From the NCBI GenBank assembly GCA_003455235.1, contig DMRT01000058.1, positions 1-5,837 on the forward strand: DNA of 5,837 nt, given 5' to 3'. Each line of letters starts with the position of its first letter. Within the stretch, counting starts at the first letter, position 1. A program made the translations under genes and the position numbers. Below the pieces are notes generated by a model, which did not search any database, had not been told where the DNA came from, and was given only the letters and a program-made list of their open reading frames with translations. This DNA comes from Chitinophagaceae bacterium. Its GTDB lineage: Bacteria; Bacteroidota; Bacteroidia; Chitinophagales; Chitinophagaceae. This document shows, one piece after another, positions 4,405 to 5,837 of the stretch.

Positions 4405-5837
4405 TTATTGCTTGATGAATTTAGACGTGGTCACTTTGTCGCCATTGGTCAGTTTCAGCATATACACGCCCTTAGGCAATTTGGCAATGCTGATCTGCTG
4501 CAGGCTTGCGGTGATCTTTTCTTCCATCATCACAGTTCCTTTCAGGTCAACCACCCTGATGGTGCTTTGTGTTCCTGCTTTCAATCCCGGCACGCTGATG
4601 TGCAACACATCGCTGGCAGGATTGGGATATACTTTCAGCACATCACTGCCGGTGATTTCTGTTCCTTCCCCAAATACGGAAGCCGTGCCAAGCTGCACTT
4701 TCAGCGTGTAGCAGCTGCTTGCATTGTTGGCATTGTTGTATCCATATACCCTGGCATAATAAGTACCGGCGGTATAGGTACGGGTAATGGTTTCGCTGGT
4801 GGTGCTTCCGTTTTGCGAAATGGCCAGCTGGGTTCCGCTGCTGTTTACAATGGTCAGGTCGTAGTCGGCCGGTAATGTTGTCAATGTAACGGTGGCGGTT
4901 CCGCCGGTGGTGATCACAAATTTGTAGTAATCGTTATCGCCGCTCGGACTGATGAGTCCGGTAATGTTGGTATTGAACGGAATAAGTGCTGCACCGGAAA
5001 TGGTTCCGTTGGTGGATACATCATAGGCGCTTTGACAACTGGTAACGGTGGTAGCTGTTGCCTTGATGGTGTAGCAGGTGGCGCTGTTGGCTCCGTTGTA
5101 ACCGATTACCCTTATATAATAGGCGCCCGCTGCCTGGTTATTGAGCGTTACGGTTTCGGTGGCAGTAGCACCGGTACCTGATCCGATCTGTGTTCCGGCA
5201 CTGTTATAAATATACAGGTCGTAATCAACACCGCTTGGTCCCACCAGGTTGAATACATTATTGCTGGTGGCGGTTGTTACAATCTTGTAATAATCCACAT
5301 CGGTGGTGGAGCTGATGGCTGCCGTATTGGTTATGCCCGAACTGATGGTGGCAGCGGTGGCCTGTGTTTCATTCGGTTCAAAAGCGGTGGAGCAGGAAGT
5401 ACCTCCCGTGGTGGTGAACTGTGCCTGTGAATAGCCGCTGCTTCCGGTGCTGCAATTGACCCGCACTCTCCAGTCGTACAATGAACCCAGTGTTAATCCG
5501 CTCAGTGCAACTGAAGTGGATGTGGTGGCAGTTGCTGCATTGGTCCAGGTGGAAGAAGTGTTTAGTTTGTAATCCACGTCATAGCTCACGGCGCCGCCAA
5601 CGGCCGACCAGCTAACGGTAGCACTGGTATTGGTAATGGCAGAAGCCGCCAGTCCGGATGGAGCGGTGCCGCATACGCTATACGCTGCACCAATACCTAC
5701 TGCATACATGGCATTGGTGGTGGCAATTTCTTCTGGACTTCCCGAACCATACAGATCAACGGCCGATTGGATGGCATAGGTTCTGGCTGCGGCATAATTG
5801 GAAGTGGATATCAGGTAAAAGGTGTTGGTGCGGTAGG
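4405..5837 (-). CDS. Secreted M4 (thermolysin-like) metallopeptidase, C-terminal 476 residues with Fn3, two PPC domains and T9SS sorting domain (cut by window edge)
   Basis: Extracellular or cell-surface zinc protease exported by type IX secretion. The reading frame is open to the right edge, so the start and catalytic HExxH lie outside; the ATG at 5707-5709 is internal. Fragment residues 1-54 (YRTNTFYLISTSNYAAARTYAIQ..., DLYGSGSPEEIATTNAMYAVGIG) match the end of the helical C-terminal domain of M4 peptidases. Then come a fibronectin type III domain (about 55-142, SATVSWSAVGGAVSYDVDY, GLTLGSLYDWRVRVNC), PPC domain 1 (148-262, DVDYYKIV, YDLYIYN, GAYYIRVIGYNG), PPC domain 2 (267-382, DNDYYKFV, YDLTIVN, GTYYARVYGYNN) and a T9SS type A sorting domain (about 399-476, VYPNPASDVLHI, LPKGVYMLKL, ending KFIKQ). 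The six cysteines fall in pairs, two per middle domain. The peptidase class rests on the short N-terminal stretch; the secretion and accessory domains are firm. The tail meets tdk at the shared terminator. Confidence 0.9.
   Translation of the reverse strand, partial: YRTNTFYLISTSNYAAARTYAIQSAVDLYGSGSPEEIATTNAMYAVGIGAAYSVCGTAPSGLAASAITNTSATVSWSAVGGAVSYDVDYKLNTSSTWTNAATATTSTSVALSGLTLGSLYDWRVRVNCSTGSSGYSQAQFTTTGGTSCSTAFEPNETQATAATISSGITNTAAISSTTDVDYYKIVTTATSNNVFNLVGPSGVDYDLYIYNSAGTQIGSGTGATATETVTLNNQAAGAYYIRVIGYNGANSATCYTIKATATTVTSCQSAYDVSTNGTISGAALIPFNTNITGLISPSGDNDYYKFVITTGGTATVTLTTLPADYDLTIVNSSGTQLAISQNGSTTSETITRTYTAGTYYARVYGYNNANNASSCYTLKVQLGTASVFGEGTEITGSDVLKVYPNPASDVLHISVPGLKAGTQSTIRVVDLKGTVMMEEKITASLQQISIAKLPKGVYMLKLTNGDKVTTSKFIKQ
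4690..5394 (-). repeat. Tandem PPC domain pair (protein-level duplication)
   Basis: Two bacterial pre-peptidase C-terminal beta-sandwich domains of about 115 residues lie in tandem at about 5050-5394 and 4690-5037. Matching positions include DYYK, YDLxIxNSxGTQ, TSET/TATET, AGxYYxRVxGYNxANxAxxCYTxK and a Cys at each end. Identity is moderate, so the duplication is old or both copies were acquired as diverged modules. In this family the domains usually aid folding, anchoring or substrate binding. Confidence 0.75.

Noticed and set aside
4390..4875. Plus-strand open frame of 161 codons opposite the peptidase tail
   Set aside because: Antisense to the T9SS sorting and PPC domains, which are unambiguous; no recognisable product.
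5707..5709. ATG as the start of the peptidase gene
   Set aside because: The frame remains open upstream to the window edge and encodes a recognisable M4 C-terminal segment, so this Met is internal.

Overview
The window looks like chromosomal DNA from a Bacteroidota bacterium, most likely of the Chitinophagaceae or a near relative. The evidence is a type IX secretion (T9SS) C-terminal sorting domain, TAnnTTTG-type -7 promoter elements instead of sigma70 boxes, a Bacteroidota-type thymidine kinase N-terminus, and a Kdo transferase typical of Gram-negative lipopolysaccharide. Lineage is inferred from protein character alone; no rRNA or tRNA gene is present.

Layout from left to right. Positions 1-1537, minus strand: a surface-sugar operon with a WbpE-like DegT/DnrJ/EryC1/StrS aminotransferase (408-1537, broken by a one-base frameshift at about 971-977) followed by the first 126 codons of a UDP-glucose 6-dehydrogenase (1-380, running off the left edge). 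Positions 1538-1643: a divergent promoter region with one -7 element per direction and a perfect 14-bp palindrome. Positions 1644-2924, plus: waaA/kdtA, Kdo transfer to lipid A. Positions 2897-3646, minus: an unrecognised acidic coiled-coil protein whose end overlaps the waaA end by 28 bp. Positions 3744-4313, plus: tdk, thymidine kinase. Positions 4347-4389: a strong two-way terminator. Positions 4405-5837, minus: the C-terminal 476 residues of a secreted M4 (thermolysin-like) metallopeptidase with Fn3, two PPC domains and a T9SS sorting signal.

Functionally, the left half concerns the cell envelope: nucleotide-sugar oxidation and amination for surface polysaccharide next to lipid A-Kdo assembly. 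The right half is thymidine salvage and an exported protease. I found no mobile element, CRISPR array, RNA gene or clearly new biological system. The best second looks are the frameshift three codons before the PLP lysine of the aminotransferase, several short degenerate repeats that sit in spacers and also in frame inside waaA, and the uncharacterised protein between waaA and tdk.
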